In this document: piece after piece, positions 44,978 to 53,599 of the stretch
Layout of the letters: every line of letters begins with the position of its first letter
Numbering within the stretch: the first letter of the stretch is position 1
DNA from: an uncultured Clostridia bacterium
Lineage (GTDB): Bacteria > Bacillota > Clostridia > Oscillospirales > Acutalibacteraceae
Direction: 5' to 3'
Assembly (NCBI GenBank): GCA_947625785.1
Contig: CANQPS010000013.1
Location: 24,303-88,302, forward strand
Length of the DNA stretch: 64,000 nucleotides
Program-made: the position numbers and the translations under genes
The notes under the pieces: generated by a model
The model's input: the letters and a program-made list of their open reading frames with translations, nothing else
What the model was told of the DNA's origin: nothing
Database searches by the model: none

Positions 44978-45705
44978 ACACTAAAACCGTACTTGTTACC
45001 GGTGGTGTTCGTGGCATAGGTAAAGCTATAACAGAAATATTTGCAAAAAACGGATATAATGTTATAGCTAATTATATTAATTCTTATGATAAAGCCATCG
45101 CATTGAAAAACGATTTATCACAATACAATATTAATATATATAAATCTGATGTTTCTTACTATAATGATGTAAAAAATATGGTGGAATATATTGAAAATAA
45201 TATAGGCGGAATAGATATTCTTATAAACAATGCCGGCATTGCACAACAAAAATTGTTTACAGATATTTCTGATGATGATTGGAATAAAATGATTGGTGTC
45301 AATCTCACCGGAGTATTTAATTGCTGTAAAGCTGTTTTACCATATATGATAAAAAATAAATCCGGTAAAATTATAAATATCTCTTCTATGTGGGGACAAG
45401 TCGGGGCTTCCTGTGAGGTTCATTATTCAGCGGCGAAAGCAGGGGTTATTGGTTTAACTAAGGCTCTTGCGAAAGAAGTTGGACTTAGCGGCATATCAGT
45501 TAATTGTATATGTCCGGGTGTTATTTCAACCGATATGATGAACGGATTTTCCGAAGACGATATTAATGCCCTAAAAGACGAAACTCCTTTGCAATGTATT
45601 GGCTCTCCGAAAGATATAGCTGATATGGTATATTTTTTGGCAAAAGACAGCACTACATTTATTACAGGTCAGATTATTGGTGTGAACGGCGGAATGATTA
45701 TATAA
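44974..45705 (+). CDS. SDR-family oxidoreductase, FabG-like
   Basis: A 243-residue classical short-chain dehydrogenase. TGGVRGIGKAI is the NADP-binding loop (9-19), NNAGIAQ the structural motif, S in ISSMWG and Y-x3-K in YSAAKAG the catalytic residues, and PGVIST the exit strand. The likely activity is beta-ketoacyl-ACP/CoA reduction or reduction of another keto compound. Since it is coupled to a flavin-reductase-like gene and not to other fatty-acid genes, a role other than FabG is possible. Confidence 0.85.
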   Translation: MNTKTVLVTGGVRGIGKAITEIFAKNGYNVIANYINSYDKAIALKNDLSQYNINIYKSDVSYYNDVKNMVEYIENNIGGIDILINNAGIAQQKLFTDISDDDWNKMIGVNLTGVFNCCKAVLPYMIKNKSGKIINISSMWGQVGASCEVHYSAAKAGVIGLTKALAKEVGLSGISVNCICPGVISTDMMNGFSEDDINALKDETPLQCIGSPKDIADMVYFLAKDSTTFITGQIIGVNGGMII

Positions 45706-45831
45706 TAATATATTAAAACTAATCTTATTAATATGATTTCATTTTATGTTGAAACATATCGGAATATGTGATATTATTAAATTAGTGTGCTGCTTTCTGC
45801 ATACTGAGAGAATTTATGGAGGTTTTTTATT

Positions 45832-47547
45832 ATGGATATAAATAATAATTATAAATTATGGCTTGAAAATGCTTCTGACGATAGTGACCTTATTAATGAA
45901 CTCTTATCTATCAAAGATAAGAATGATGAAATCTACGATAGATTTTATCGTGAACTTGAATTTGGTACAGCCGGTCTAAGAGGTATAATAGGTGCCGGTA
46001 CTAACAGAATGAATATATATGTTGTAAGGCGTACAACACAAGGTCTTGCAAATTTCTTAAAGAAAAAATACCAGAATCCTTCCGTTGCCATTTCTTATGA
46101 TTCAAGAATAAAGGCTGATTTATTCGCAAAAGAAGCTGCTAAGGTGCTTGCGGCTAATGGCGTTAAGGCTTATATTTCAGATGAATTACAACCTACTCCT
46201 GTTGTATCTTATTCTGTCAGATACTTAAAATGTCAGGCTGGCATTATGATTACCGCAAGCCACAATCCCGCTAAATATAATGGCTACAAATGCTATGGTG
46301 ATGACGGCTGTCAAATGACTGACGATAACGCAAATGCCGTTTATACCGAAATTCAAAATGTTGACATCTTTAATGATATTAAATATATTTCATTTGAGGA
46401 AGGTCTTGATAACGGATATATAGAATATATCAAAGAAGATGTATATGAAACATATCTTCAAAATGTTATGAAACAGTCTATAAACAGTGAACTTTGTGCT
46501 GCATCAGGATTAAAGGTTGTTTATACTCCGCTTAATGGTGCTGGCAATAAACTTGTAAGAGAAGTTTTAAAGCGTATAGGAATTAATGATGTTACAGTTG
46601 TCCCTGAACAAGAATTGCCGGACGGTAATTTTACAACTTGCCCTTATCCTAATCCGGAATTTAAAGAAGCTCTTGAACTTGGCTTAAAATTGTGTGATGA
46701 ATTAAAACCTGATTTACTTTTAGCAACCGACCCCGATAGCGATAGAGTAGGAATAGCTGTTAAAGACGGCAATTCTTATAGACTTATTACAGGAAATGAA
46801 ACAGGCATTATGTTATTGAATTATATTTTATCCTGTCGCAAAGCCCTCGGAACTTTGCCTGAAAATCCTGTTGCCGTACGAACTATCGTATCAAGTGTAC
46901 TTGTTGACAGAATTTGCGATAAATATAACTGCGAATTAAAGAAAGTTTTAACAGGATTTAAGTATATCGGCGAACAAATCCTATTGCTTGAACAAAAAGA
47001 TGAACAGGACAGATATGTATTTGGTTTTGAAGAAAGTTATGGTTATCTTGCAGGTACATATGTTCGTGATAAAGATGCAGTTGTTGCCTCAATGCTTATT
47101 TGTGAAATGGCCGCTTATTATCGTAAGCAAGGTAAATTGTTATCTGATGTAATAAACGAACTTTACGCTGAATATGGTTATTATCAGAATACTACTCTTA
47201 ACTTTGGTTTTGAAGGTGCAAGTGGTATGGCTAAAATGCAGGAGATTATGTCTAATCTTAGAGATAATGCACCGGAAACTATTGCAGATTTAAAGGTAAT
47301 TTCCACATCAGATTATAAATTATCTGTTACAAAGGACATTCTTACAGGCGAAGAAACTGTTATAAATCTTCCTAAATCAAATGTTCTGCAATATAATTTA
47401 TCTAATGGCGGTACAGTTATCGTAAGACCGAGCGGAACAGAACCTAAAATAAAATTATACTTAACATCAGTCGGTGACACACAAGAAGAAGCTAACGCTT
47501 TAACAGAAAAATTAATCGTTGATGCAAAGGCTTTGCTTAATATTTAA
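45832..47547 (+). CDS. Alpha-D-phosphohexomutase (phosphoglucomutase/phosphomannomutase)
   Basis: A 571-residue long-form mutase. The phosphoserine loop TASHNPAKYNGYKCYG (about 140-155), the metal-binding DPDSDRVGIAV (about 302), the sugar-binding GFEESYGYLAG and the C-terminal phosphate loop RPSGTEPKIKLY are all intact. It resembles the Bacillus PgcA group, which interconverts glucose-6-phosphate and glucose-1-phosphate and feeds UDP- and dTDP-glucose, thus the polysaccharide cluster in this window. TATGGAGG precedes the ATG. Confidence 0.95.
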   Translation: MDINNNYKLWLENASDDSDLINELLSIKDKNDEIYDRFYRELEFGTAGLRGIIGAGTNRMNIYVVRRTTQGLANFLKKKYQNPSVAISYDSRIKADLFAKEAAKVLAANGVKAYISDELQPTPVVSYSVRYLKCQAGIMITASHNPAKYNGYKCYGDDGCQMTDDNANAVYTEIQNVDIFNDIKYISFEEGLDNGYIEYIKEDVYETYLQNVMKQSINSELCAASGLKVVYTPLNGAGNKLVREVLKRIGINDVTVVPEQELPDGNFTTCPYPNPEFKEALELGLKLCDELKPDLLLATDPDSDRVGIAVKDGNSYRLITGNETGIMLLNYILSCRKALGTLPENPVAVRTIVSSVLVDRICDKYNCELKKVLTGFKYIGEQILLLEQKDEQDRYVFGFEESYGYLAGTYVRDKDAVVASMLICEMAAYYRKQGKLLSDVINELYAEYGYYQNTTLNFGFEGASGMAKMQEIMSNLRDNAPETIADLKVISTSDYKLSVTKDILTGEETVINLPKSNVLQYNLSNGGTVIVRPSGTEPKIKLYLTSVGDTQEEANALTEKLIVDAKALLNI

Positions 47548-47640
47548 TATTTAATATTTAATATTTTAGTGTTTATTAACTTTCTGCCAAAAGTTTTAAA
47601 AATTTTATGAGAGGCAGAAATTTGTTAAAAATTAATATAA

Positions 47641-47680
47641 AAAGAGAAACATCTAATTTTTTTGATGTTTCTCTTTTTTT
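47641..47680 (+). terminator. Terminator of the phosphohexomutase gene
   Basis: AAAGAGAAACATC pairs with GATGTTTCTCTTT around TAATTTTTTT, followed by TTTT. Confidence 0.85.
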
Positions 47681-47823
47681 AGAGCGTGTTGACACTAATT
47701 AGACCATTTTACAATGCAAGCAAATTGAATAAATGATAAATATTTATCATATCGAGTAAAGACTTTCCGGAACTCTTTGAGCCATCGAAATAACCTCTCT
47801 ATGATGTTTCTTCGTTTATAAAG
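47681..47823 (-). pseudogene. 3' remnant of an IS5-family transposase
   Basis: On the minus strand a 42-codon open stretch ending with TAG at 47697-47695 encodes RRNIIERLFRWLKEFRKVFTRYDK and a short tail, the C-terminal end of IS5-family transposases (the R-x-x-I-E-R motif with catalytic E). Beyond the stop is AGAGCGTGTTGACAC-type sequence, probably the element's terminal inverted repeat. The rest of the transposase is gone; the remnant joins directly to a broken MmgE/PrpD gene. Confidence 0.75.
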
Positions 47824-48358
47824 TTCAACTTATTATACTTATCTCTAATTTCCTCATCATTTATTGGATTTTCAGGCTCTCCTTTAGGATATGTGACTTT
47901 ATAAGTAAATTCTTTTTTATTTTTAAGTTTTACAATGAGTTTTGCAATTCGCTTTTTTGGTAATTCCGCAGAATAAGCAGGTTCTTCAATAACAGTAACC
48001 TTTTTTGACAGAGATAATATTCTTTTATCTTTTACCGACTCTTCAGACATTGCTTCTATTCCCCCATCATTGAGAACAATAGCGGCCGCAACACTGAAAG
48101 GAATACTCATTTTTGCAGAACTAACTCCTTCAACTTCACAATGATTGTGACCAAAAACGGCAAGTCCACAGGTAATAACTTGAATACAATCAATATTTTC
48201 CGGTATAAGCATATTTTCTTTTTGAATATACAATGCTGCTTCCACAGCAGAATGACAATGACGGCAAGAGGCATATGGTTTTATGCCATTTGATTTATTA
48301 TCTTTCGGAAAAGCAGAAACAATAATATATTTTCGTTCAAGTAATATTTTTTGAAATC
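47799..48358 (-). pseudogene. Fragment of an MmgE/PrpD-family gene
   Basis: An open stretch of about 180 codons matches the C-terminal third of MmgE/PrpD (2-methylcitrate dehydratase-like) proteins: the upstream part without its own start reads SAFPKDNKSNGIKPYASCRH, followed by HSAVEAALYI and later FSVAAAIVLNDGGIEAM. A stop precedes it at about 48360, and the N-terminal two thirds, including most of the active site, are missing. The 3' end runs into the IS5 remnant and stops there (INEETS). So the gene lost both ends; it is not functional. The internal ATG at 48245 has no meaning as a start. Confidence 0.75.
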
Positions 48359-48497
48359 ATTGTCGGCTATAAACCTTTATACATTCATTTAAATAAATAC
48401 AGAAAATAATAAACAAAGATAATATTATAGTAATTTAAATCAGTTTTTCAGGAATTCATTTTAAAAATTTGTATCGACAATATTGTTTCTAATAATT

Positions 48498-48848
48498 TGG
48501 TGGAGATGAGGGGAATTGAACCCCTGTCCAAACCTTATTTACAAAGGCTTTCTACGAGTGTAGTCATTACTTTAAGATTCCCCCGACAAATCGATTAATG
48601 ACAATCTATTTGTGTCGGTAGTTTCTAATGCGTGACAAGGGACGAAACAAACCCAAGTTCACGTTCACCACTAATCAACGCCCCATTATAGCCCGTGGTT
48701 ATGCTATATGGAACGACACTGCATCAAGCAGCGTAAGCAACAGTATAATTGTTGTCGTTTATTTTTATAAGTTAGACGGTTTATAGTGGTCGTCCGCCAC
48801 TACTCGCTTACCTAAGCTCACAAGACCTGTCGAAACCTTTACATCCCC
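48498..48848 (-). ncRNA. ssrA: Transfer-messenger RNA (tmRNA)
   Basis: The 5' end GGGGATGTAAAGGTTTCGACAG and the 3' end with a T-arm (GGGGTTCAATTCCCCTCATCTCC) and encoded CCA at 48498 form the alanyl acceptor (GGGGAUG with CAUCUCC). The tag reading frame ends in NDNNYTVAYAA and a TGA; the resume codon is either AAC or the preceding ATA, as the first tag alanine comes from the charged tmRNA. It rescues stalled ribosomes with SmpB, encoded directly upstream (21 bases), a common Firmicute layout. Length is 351 bases. Confidence 0.97.
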
Positions 48849-48869
48849 ATATATTAAAATTATATAATA

Positions 48870-49334
48870 CTATCTATTGCGTTGTTTCATAGCTCTTTCG
48901 ATGTCACGCTTAGCAGATTTTTCTGCCATATCAGCTCTTTTATCATATAACTTTTTACCTTTACAGAGTCCGAGCTGCAATTTAACCTTTGAGCCTTTGA
49001 AATACAGAGATAGCGGTATGAGGGAATAACCCTCTTGTTTAACCGTACCATAGAGTCGCATAATTTCTCTTTTATGCATTAAAAGTCTGCGTACTCTCAT
49101 AGGGTCACGATTAAAGATATTTCCTTGTTCATATGGGCTTATATGCATACCATTTACAAATATTTCACCTTCAACAACAGAACACCACGCATCTTTTAAA
49201 TTTACTCTGCCTTGTCTTAGAGATTTAACTTCGGTACCGCACAATTCGATACCTGTTTCAAAACTCTCCTCGACAAAATAATCGTGATATGCCTTTTTAT
49301 TTTGGGCGATAGTTTTAGTAGTAATACCTTGCAT
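48870..49334 (-). CDS. smpB: SsrA-binding protein SmpB
   Basis: A 154-residue tmRNA partner that fits the A site and decoding centre of stalled ribosomes. [40 protein letters not shown] is the conserved OB-fold start, and the C-terminal [26 protein letters not shown] is the helical tail that enters the mRNA channel. The ATG at 49334 has AAGGGG about eight bases upstream; the further six codons to 49352 are unlikely. ssrA follows on the same strand. Confidence 0.97.
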   Translation of the reverse strand: MQGITTKTIAQNKKAYHDYFVEESFETGIELCGTEVKSLRQGRVNLKDAWCSVVEGEIFVNGMHISPYEQGNIFNRDPMRVRRLLMHKREIMRLYGTVKQEGYSLIPLSLYFKGSKVKLQLGLCKGKKLYDKRADMAEKSAKRDIERAMKQRNR

Positions 49335-49579
49335 ATATAATACCCCTTTCACAAATAGATTATATCATATTAATTATTAGCTGTCAATTATATTGATATT
49401 CATAAAACAAAAATCAATTTTATATCAGGCGAGGCGCTGCTTGTGGAATAACGCCCAATACTTTTATGAATTTTTTTGTAAAAAAGGCTTGTTTTTTTAG
49501 CGAAAAAGCACTAAAATAAGATTGTTAGATAAAATAACTCTAACAAAAACGAATATTACTTATAAGGAGTGGTCTTTTT

Positions 49580-50818
49580 ATGAAAAGAAGAATATTAATT
49601 GCACTTTTGGCTGGAATGGTAATTTGCAGCAGTATAGGACTTAGCAGCTGCGGAAATGACAGCGATATAAATAATAACAATAGTACAACTATAAATAATA
49701 ACAATAATACAACTGTAGATAATAATAATAGTACAACTGTAAATAATAACTCCGACAATAATAATGACAACACCAGCAGTAATGCGATTGATATAGAGAA
49801 CGCAGTATTTCAGCGTGAGGGCGAAAATGACGATTATAAATACAAAGTCTATGATAAATATATAGAAATAACAGAATATAAAGGTTCTGATGTTAGTATT
49901 ACTATTCCGGCAGAAATAGAGGGTCTGCCTGTGGCTGTAATTCACGGTGCATTTGAGGGTTGCAGTTCATTAACGAGCGTAACTATCCCGGACAGTGTTA
50001 TTAAAATTGGGAACAGTGCTTTTAAGGATTGCAGTTCATTAACGAGCATAAATATCCCGGATAGTATTACTGAAATCGGGGAAAGTTCATTTGAGGGTTG
50101 CCGTTCATTAAAGAGCATAAATATCCCGGATAGTGTTACTACAATTGAGAAAAGTGCATTTTTGGGTTGCAGTTCATTAACGAGCATAAATATACCAGAC
50201 AGTGTTGTTAAAATTGAAAACGGTGCATTTTGGAATTGCAGTTCATTAAAAAGCATCACTATCCCGGATAGTGTTACTACAATTTGGGACTGTGCATTTG
50301 CGGGTTGCAGTTCATTAACAAGCATAAATATCCCGGATAGTGTTACTAAAATTGGGGGCTTGGCATTTTGGGGTTGCAGTTCATTAACGAGCATAAATAT
50401 ACCAGACAGTGTTGTTAAAATTGAAAACGGTGCATTTAATCGTTGCAGTTCATTAACGAGCATAAATATCCCGGACAGTGTTGTTAAAATTGAAAACGGT
50501 GCATTTCAAGAGTGCAGTTCATTAACGAGCATAAATATCCCGGATAGTGTTACTACAATTGAGTACGATGCATTTGAGTATTGCAGTTCATTAACGAGCG
50601 TAAATATCCCAGACAGCGTTACTAAAATCGGGAGCCATGCATTTGATAGTTGCAGTTCATTAACGAGCGTAACTATCCCGGACAGTGTTACTGAAATCGG
50701 GTACGGTGCATTTGAGGGTTGCGATAACCTTACCATCTATGGCAAGAGCGGCTCATATGCCGAAATGTATGCCGAAATGTATGCAAAAAATCACAATATA
50801 TCTTTTAAAGCACAATAA
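49580..50818 (+). CDS. BspA-type leucine-rich-repeat lipoprotein
   Basis: A 412-residue surface protein. Signal peptide II with lipobox LSSC (cysteine near residue 28) anchors it to the membrane outside. Residues 30-70 are an asparagine/serine/threonine-rich linker. After a short folded lead (ITIPAEIEGLPV) there are 11 units of 23 residues with the LRR_5 pattern CSSLTSINIPDSVTKIGxxAFxx, then CDNLTIYGKSGS and the end. BspA-like proteins bind host or bacterial surface partners. The repeats are nearly identical at DNA level, so unit loss or gain is likely. It is flanked by a duplicated paralogue. Confidence 0.93.
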   Translation: MKRRILIALLAGMVICSSIGLSSCGNDSDINNNNSTTINNNNNTTVDNNNSTTVNNNSDNNNDNTSSNAIDIENAVFQREGENDDYKYKVYDKYIEITEYKGSDVSITIPAEIEGLPVAVIHGAFEGCSSLTSVTIPDSVIKIGNSAFKDCSSLTSINIPDSITEIGESSFEGCRSLKSINIPDSVTTIEKSAFLGCSSLTSINIPDSVVKIENGAFWNCSSLKSITIPDSVTTIWDCAFAGCSSLTSINIPDSVTKIGGLAFWGCSSLTSINIPDSVVKIENGAFNRCSSLTSINIPDSVVKIENGAFQECSSLTSINIPDSVTTIEYDAFEYCSSLTSVNIPDSVTKIGSHAFDSCSSLTSVTIPDSVTEIGYGAFEGCDNLTIYGKSGSYAEMYAEMYAKNHNISFKAQ

Positions 50819-50825
50819 AATAAAA

Positions 50826-50860
50826 ATATCCCATATCATTACGATATGGGATATTTTTTC
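50826..50860. terminator. Bidirectional terminator after LRR gene 1
   Basis: ATATCCCATATC and GATATGGGATAT around ATTAC, followed by TTTTTTC; it also lies behind the recR fragment on the minus strand. Confidence 0.8.
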
Positions 50861-50868
50861 TCTTTTAA

Positions 50869-50971
50869 TTACATTTCCATTCTGCCTTGCAAAGCCCTTG
50901 ACAAAGTCACTTCATCAGCATATTCCAAATCAGCCCCAACAGGTATTCCGTACGCCAATCTTGTAACCTTA
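50869..50971 (-). pseudogene. 3' fragment of recR (duplication scar)
   Basis: The last 33-34 codons of recR, through the stop at 50869-50871, are repeated here exactly ([20 protein letters not shown] and flanks) and end at 50971 where the sequence switches to the upstream region of the second LRR gene. The fragment has no start and is not expected to be translated; it is the mark of the tandem duplication. Confidence 0.9.
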
Positions 50972-51148
50972 CACAACAAAAATCAATTTTATATCAAGTG
51001 AGGCGTTGCTTGTGGAATAACGCCCAATATTTTTATGGAATTTTTTGTAAAAAAGGCTTGTTTTTTTGGCGAAAAAGCACTAAAATAAGATTGTTAGATA
51101 AAATAACTCTAACAAAAACGAATATTACTTATGAGGAGTGGTCTTTTT

Positions 51149-52513
51149 ATGAAAAGAAGAATATTAATTGCACTTTTAGCTGGAATGGTAATTTGCAGCA
51201 GTATAGGACTTAGCAGCTGCGGAAATGACAGCGATATAAATAATAACAATAGTACAACTATAAATAATAATAATAGTACAACTGTAAATAATAACAATAG
51301 TACAACTGTAAATAATAACTCCGACAATAATAATGACAACACCAACAGCAATGCGATTGATATAGAGAACGCAGTATTTCAGCGTGAGGGCGAAAATGAC
51401 GATTATAAATACAACGTCTATGATAAATATATAGAAATAACAAAATATAAAGGTTCTGATGTTAGTGTTACTATTCCGGCAGAAATAGAGGGTCTGCCCG
51501 TGGCTATAATTAACGGTGCATTTTTTGGTTGCAGTTCATTAACGAGCATAAATATCCCGGACAGTGTTACTTATATTGGGTACAATGCATTTCAGGATTG
51601 CAGTTCATTAACGAGCATAAATATCCCGGATAGTGTTACTAAAATCGGGGAATATGCATTTTGTGGTTGCAGTTCATTAACGAGCGTAACTATCCCGGAC
51701 AGTGTTACTACAATTGGGGACTGTGCATTTGAGATTTGCAGTTCATTAACGAGCATCACTATTCCGGATAGTGTTACTACAATTGGGCAAAGTGCATTTT
51801 CGGATTGCAGTTCATTAACGAGCATAAATATTCCGGATAGTGTTACTACAATTGGACAATGGGCATTTGAGGGTTGCAGTTCATTAACGAGCATAAATAT
51901 CCCGAATAGTGTTACTTATATTGCGAGAAATGCATTTTCGGATTGCAGTTCATTAACGAGCGTAACTATCCCGGATAGTGTTACTACAATTGAGGACGCT
52001 ACATTTTATGGTTGCAGTTCATTAACGAGCATAAATATCCCGAACAATGTTATTGAAATTGGGTACGTTGCATTTAATGGTTGCAGTTCATTAACGAGCA
52101 TAAATATTCCGGATAGTGTTACTACAATTGGACAATGGGCATTTGAGGGTTGCAGTTCATTAAAAAGCATCACTATCCCGGATAGTGTTACTGAAATCTG
52201 GAATAGGGCATTTGAGGGTTGCAGTTCATTAACGAGCGTAACTATCTCGGACAGTGTTACTACAATTTGGGACGGTACATTTTATGGTTGCAGTTCATTA
52301 ACGAGCGTAACTATCCCGGACAGTGTTACTACAATTGAGGGCCAGGCTTTTTATGGTTGCAGTTCATTAACGAGCATAAATATTCCGGATAGTGTTACTA
52401 CAATTGGGGGCGGTGCATTTTGGGGTTGCGATAACCTTACCATCTATGGCAAGAGCGGCTCATCTGCCGAAACATATGCAAAAGATAACAATATACCTTT
52501 TAAAGCACAATAA
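51149..52513 (+). CDS. BspA-type leucine-rich-repeat lipoprotein (paralogue)
   Basis: A 454-residue lipoprotein paralogue of the preceding gene, with the same signal peptide and LSSC lipobox and an Asn/Thr-rich linker. It has 13 LRR_5 units of 23 residues against 11 in the first copy, ending with CDNLTIYGKSGS and a shorter tail. The start at 51149 has AGGAGTGG upstream, at the same place as in copy 1. The surface variable positions (the xx before CSSL) differ among units while the frame is constant. Function is probably adhesion or binding on the cell surface. Confidence 0.93.
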   Translation: MKRRILIALLAGMVICSSIGLSSCGNDSDINNNNSTTINNNNSTTVNNNNSTTVNNNSDNNNDNTNSNAIDIENAVFQREGENDDYKYNVYDKYIEITKYKGSDVSVTIPAEIEGLPVAIINGAFFGCSSLTSINIPDSVTYIGYNAFQDCSSLTSINIPDSVTKIGEYAFCGCSSLTSVTIPDSVTTIGDCAFEICSSLTSITIPDSVTTIGQSAFSDCSSLTSINIPDSVTTIGQWAFEGCSSLTSINIPNSVTYIARNAFSDCSSLTSVTIPDSVTTIEDATFYGCSSLTSINIPNNVIEIGYVAFNGCSSLTSINIPDSVTTIGQWAFEGCSSLKSITIPDSVTEIWNRAFEGCSSLTSVTISDSVTTIWDGTFYGCSSLTSVTIPDSVTTIEGQAFYGCSSLTSINIPDSVTTIGGGAFWGCDNLTIYGKSGSSAETYAKDNNIPFKAQ

Positions 52514-52520
52514 AATAAAA

Positions 52521-52555
52521 ATATCCCCATATCATTATGATATGGGGATATTTCT
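52521..52555. terminator. Bidirectional terminator between LRR gene 2 and recR
   Basis: ATATCCCCATATC with GATATGGGGATAT around ATTAT, followed by TTCTCTCTTTT; serves the convergent LRR gene and recR. Confidence 0.8.
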
Positions 52556-52564
52556 CTCTTTTAA

Positions 52565-53167
52565 TTACATTTCCATTCTGCCTTGCAAAGCCCTTGACAA
52601 AGTCACTTCATCAGCATATTCCAAATCAGCCCCAACAGGTATTCCGTACGCCAATCTTGTAACCTTAATGCCAAGAGGTTTTAATAATCTTGAAATATAC
52701 ATAGCTGTCGCATCGCCCTCGGTTGTAGGGTTAGTAGCCATTATAACTTCTTTGACATTTTGATTTTGTATTCTTGACAGAAGTTCCTTAATTTTAATAT
52801 CGTCCGGACCAACTCCATTCAACGGAGAAATAACACCGTGCAAAACGTGATATGTATAAGTTATTTCCTGAGTTCTTTCAAGTGAAAAAACATTTCTTGG
52901 GTCTTCAACTACACATATCACACTTTTGTCTCTTGAATTGTCGCTGCATACTGAACATATTTCTTTATCTGTTAAATTACAGCAGATATTGCAATAATGT
53001 ATTTTACTGTGTGCATCTTTAATAGCATCGGCGAATTCCTCAGCTTCATTTTGTGGTAAATCCAATATATAATACGCAAGTCTTTGAGCAGTCTTTCTGC
53101 CTATACCGGGTAATCGTTCAAACTGTTCTATTAACTTAGACAGCGGGGCAACATTATATAAAGCCAT
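52565..53167 (-). CDS. recR: Recombination mediator protein RecR
   Basis: A 200-residue protein of the RecFOR pathway that helps load RecA on gapped DNA. The helix-hairpin-helix [17 protein letters not shown] is at 19-35, the zinc finger has C59, C62, C71 and C74, the Toprim domain follows ([16 protein letters not shown]), and [23 protein letters not shown] is the C-terminal Walker B-like segment. It is the end of the dnaX-ybaB-recR group. Its last 103 bases are duplicated upstream at 50869. Confidence 0.97.
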   Translation of the reverse strand: MALYNVAPLSKLIEQFERLPGIGRKTAQRLAYYILDLPQNEAEEFADAIKDAHSKIHYCNICCNLTDKEICSVCSDNSRDKSVICVVEDPRNVFSLERTQEITYTYHVLHGVISPLNGVGPDDIKIKELLSRIQNQNVKEVIMATNPTTEGDATAMYISRLLKPLGIKVTRLAYGIPVGADLEYADEVTLSRALQGRMEM

Positions 53168-53172
53168 AATTA

Positions 53173-53523
53173 TTACAATAATCCCGGTACATTAAGACCG
53201 TTTGAAATTCTGTCCATTGTTTCACTTTTTTCGTCATATGCTTTTCTTAAAGCCTCATTTACAGCAGCTATAACAAGGTCTGATAACATATCTATATCTT
53301 CCGGGTCAACAACATCTTTTTGAATATCAAGGGATTTGACTTCCATTTTACCTGTAACTACTGCGGTTACTGTACCGCCGCCTACAGTAGCAGAATATTC
53401 CTTAACCTCTAATTCTTTTGTTGCAGTATCCATTTCTTCCTGCATTTTCTGAGCCTGACGAGCCAACTGCTGTAAATTTGCAGCACCGCCGCTGCCATAT
53501 CCTTGTGGTAATCTTGCTTTCAT
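53173..53523 (-). CDS. YbaB/EbfC-family nucleoid-associated protein
   Basis: A 116-residue DNA-binding protein. [58 protein letters not shown] is the whole family core; it forms dimers shaped like tweezers. It sits 5 bases from recR and downstream of dnaX, the standard order in bacteria. GGAGG precedes the ATG. The exact role (nucleoid shape, gene control) is not settled for the family. Confidence 0.95.
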   Translation of the reverse strand: MKARLPQGYGSGGAANLQQLARQAQKMQEEMDTATKELEVKEYSATVGGGTVTAVVTGKMEVKSLDIQKDVVDPEDIDMLSDLVIAAVNEALRKAYDEKSETMDRISNGLNVPGLL

Positions 53524-53599
53524 AATAAAAAAACCTCCATAAATTAAATAACTTATATTTTAATCTGAACTGAGTTTAATTCAGTTTTTAACATTTGTT

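Larger units (their letters stand above)
49403..50971. repeat. Tandem duplication, copy 1 (LRR gene plus recR 3' end)
   Basis: This block (AAAACAAAAATCAATTTTAT upstream sequence, LRR gene, terminator and last 103 bases of recR) is repeated at 50973-52667 with small differences. The first copy ends abruptly in recR and the second starts with the same upstream sequence, which marks a direct tandem duplication of about 1.6 kb. The two copies now differ in number of LRR units. Confidence 0.85.

Noticed and set aside
47799..48245. 148-residue open frame as a complete new protein
   Set aside because: The reading frame continues upstream of the ATG with MmgE/PrpD sequence and its end comes from the IS remnant; it is a gene fragment.
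49942..50736. Antisense open frames on the minus strand through LRR gene 1 (repeats of MLVNELQ...TLSGIF)
   Set aside because: They arise because the 69-base repeat unit is open in several frames; no ribosome site, no independent signal.
50685..50966. 93-codon frame at the end of LRR gene 1 and its match at 52392-52763
   Set aside because: Out-of-frame shadow crossing the terminator and the recR 3' end; duplicated only because the locus is duplicated.
51592..51894. Antisense open frame in LRR gene 2
   Set aside because: Same cause: repeat-driven shadow of the lipoprotein gene.
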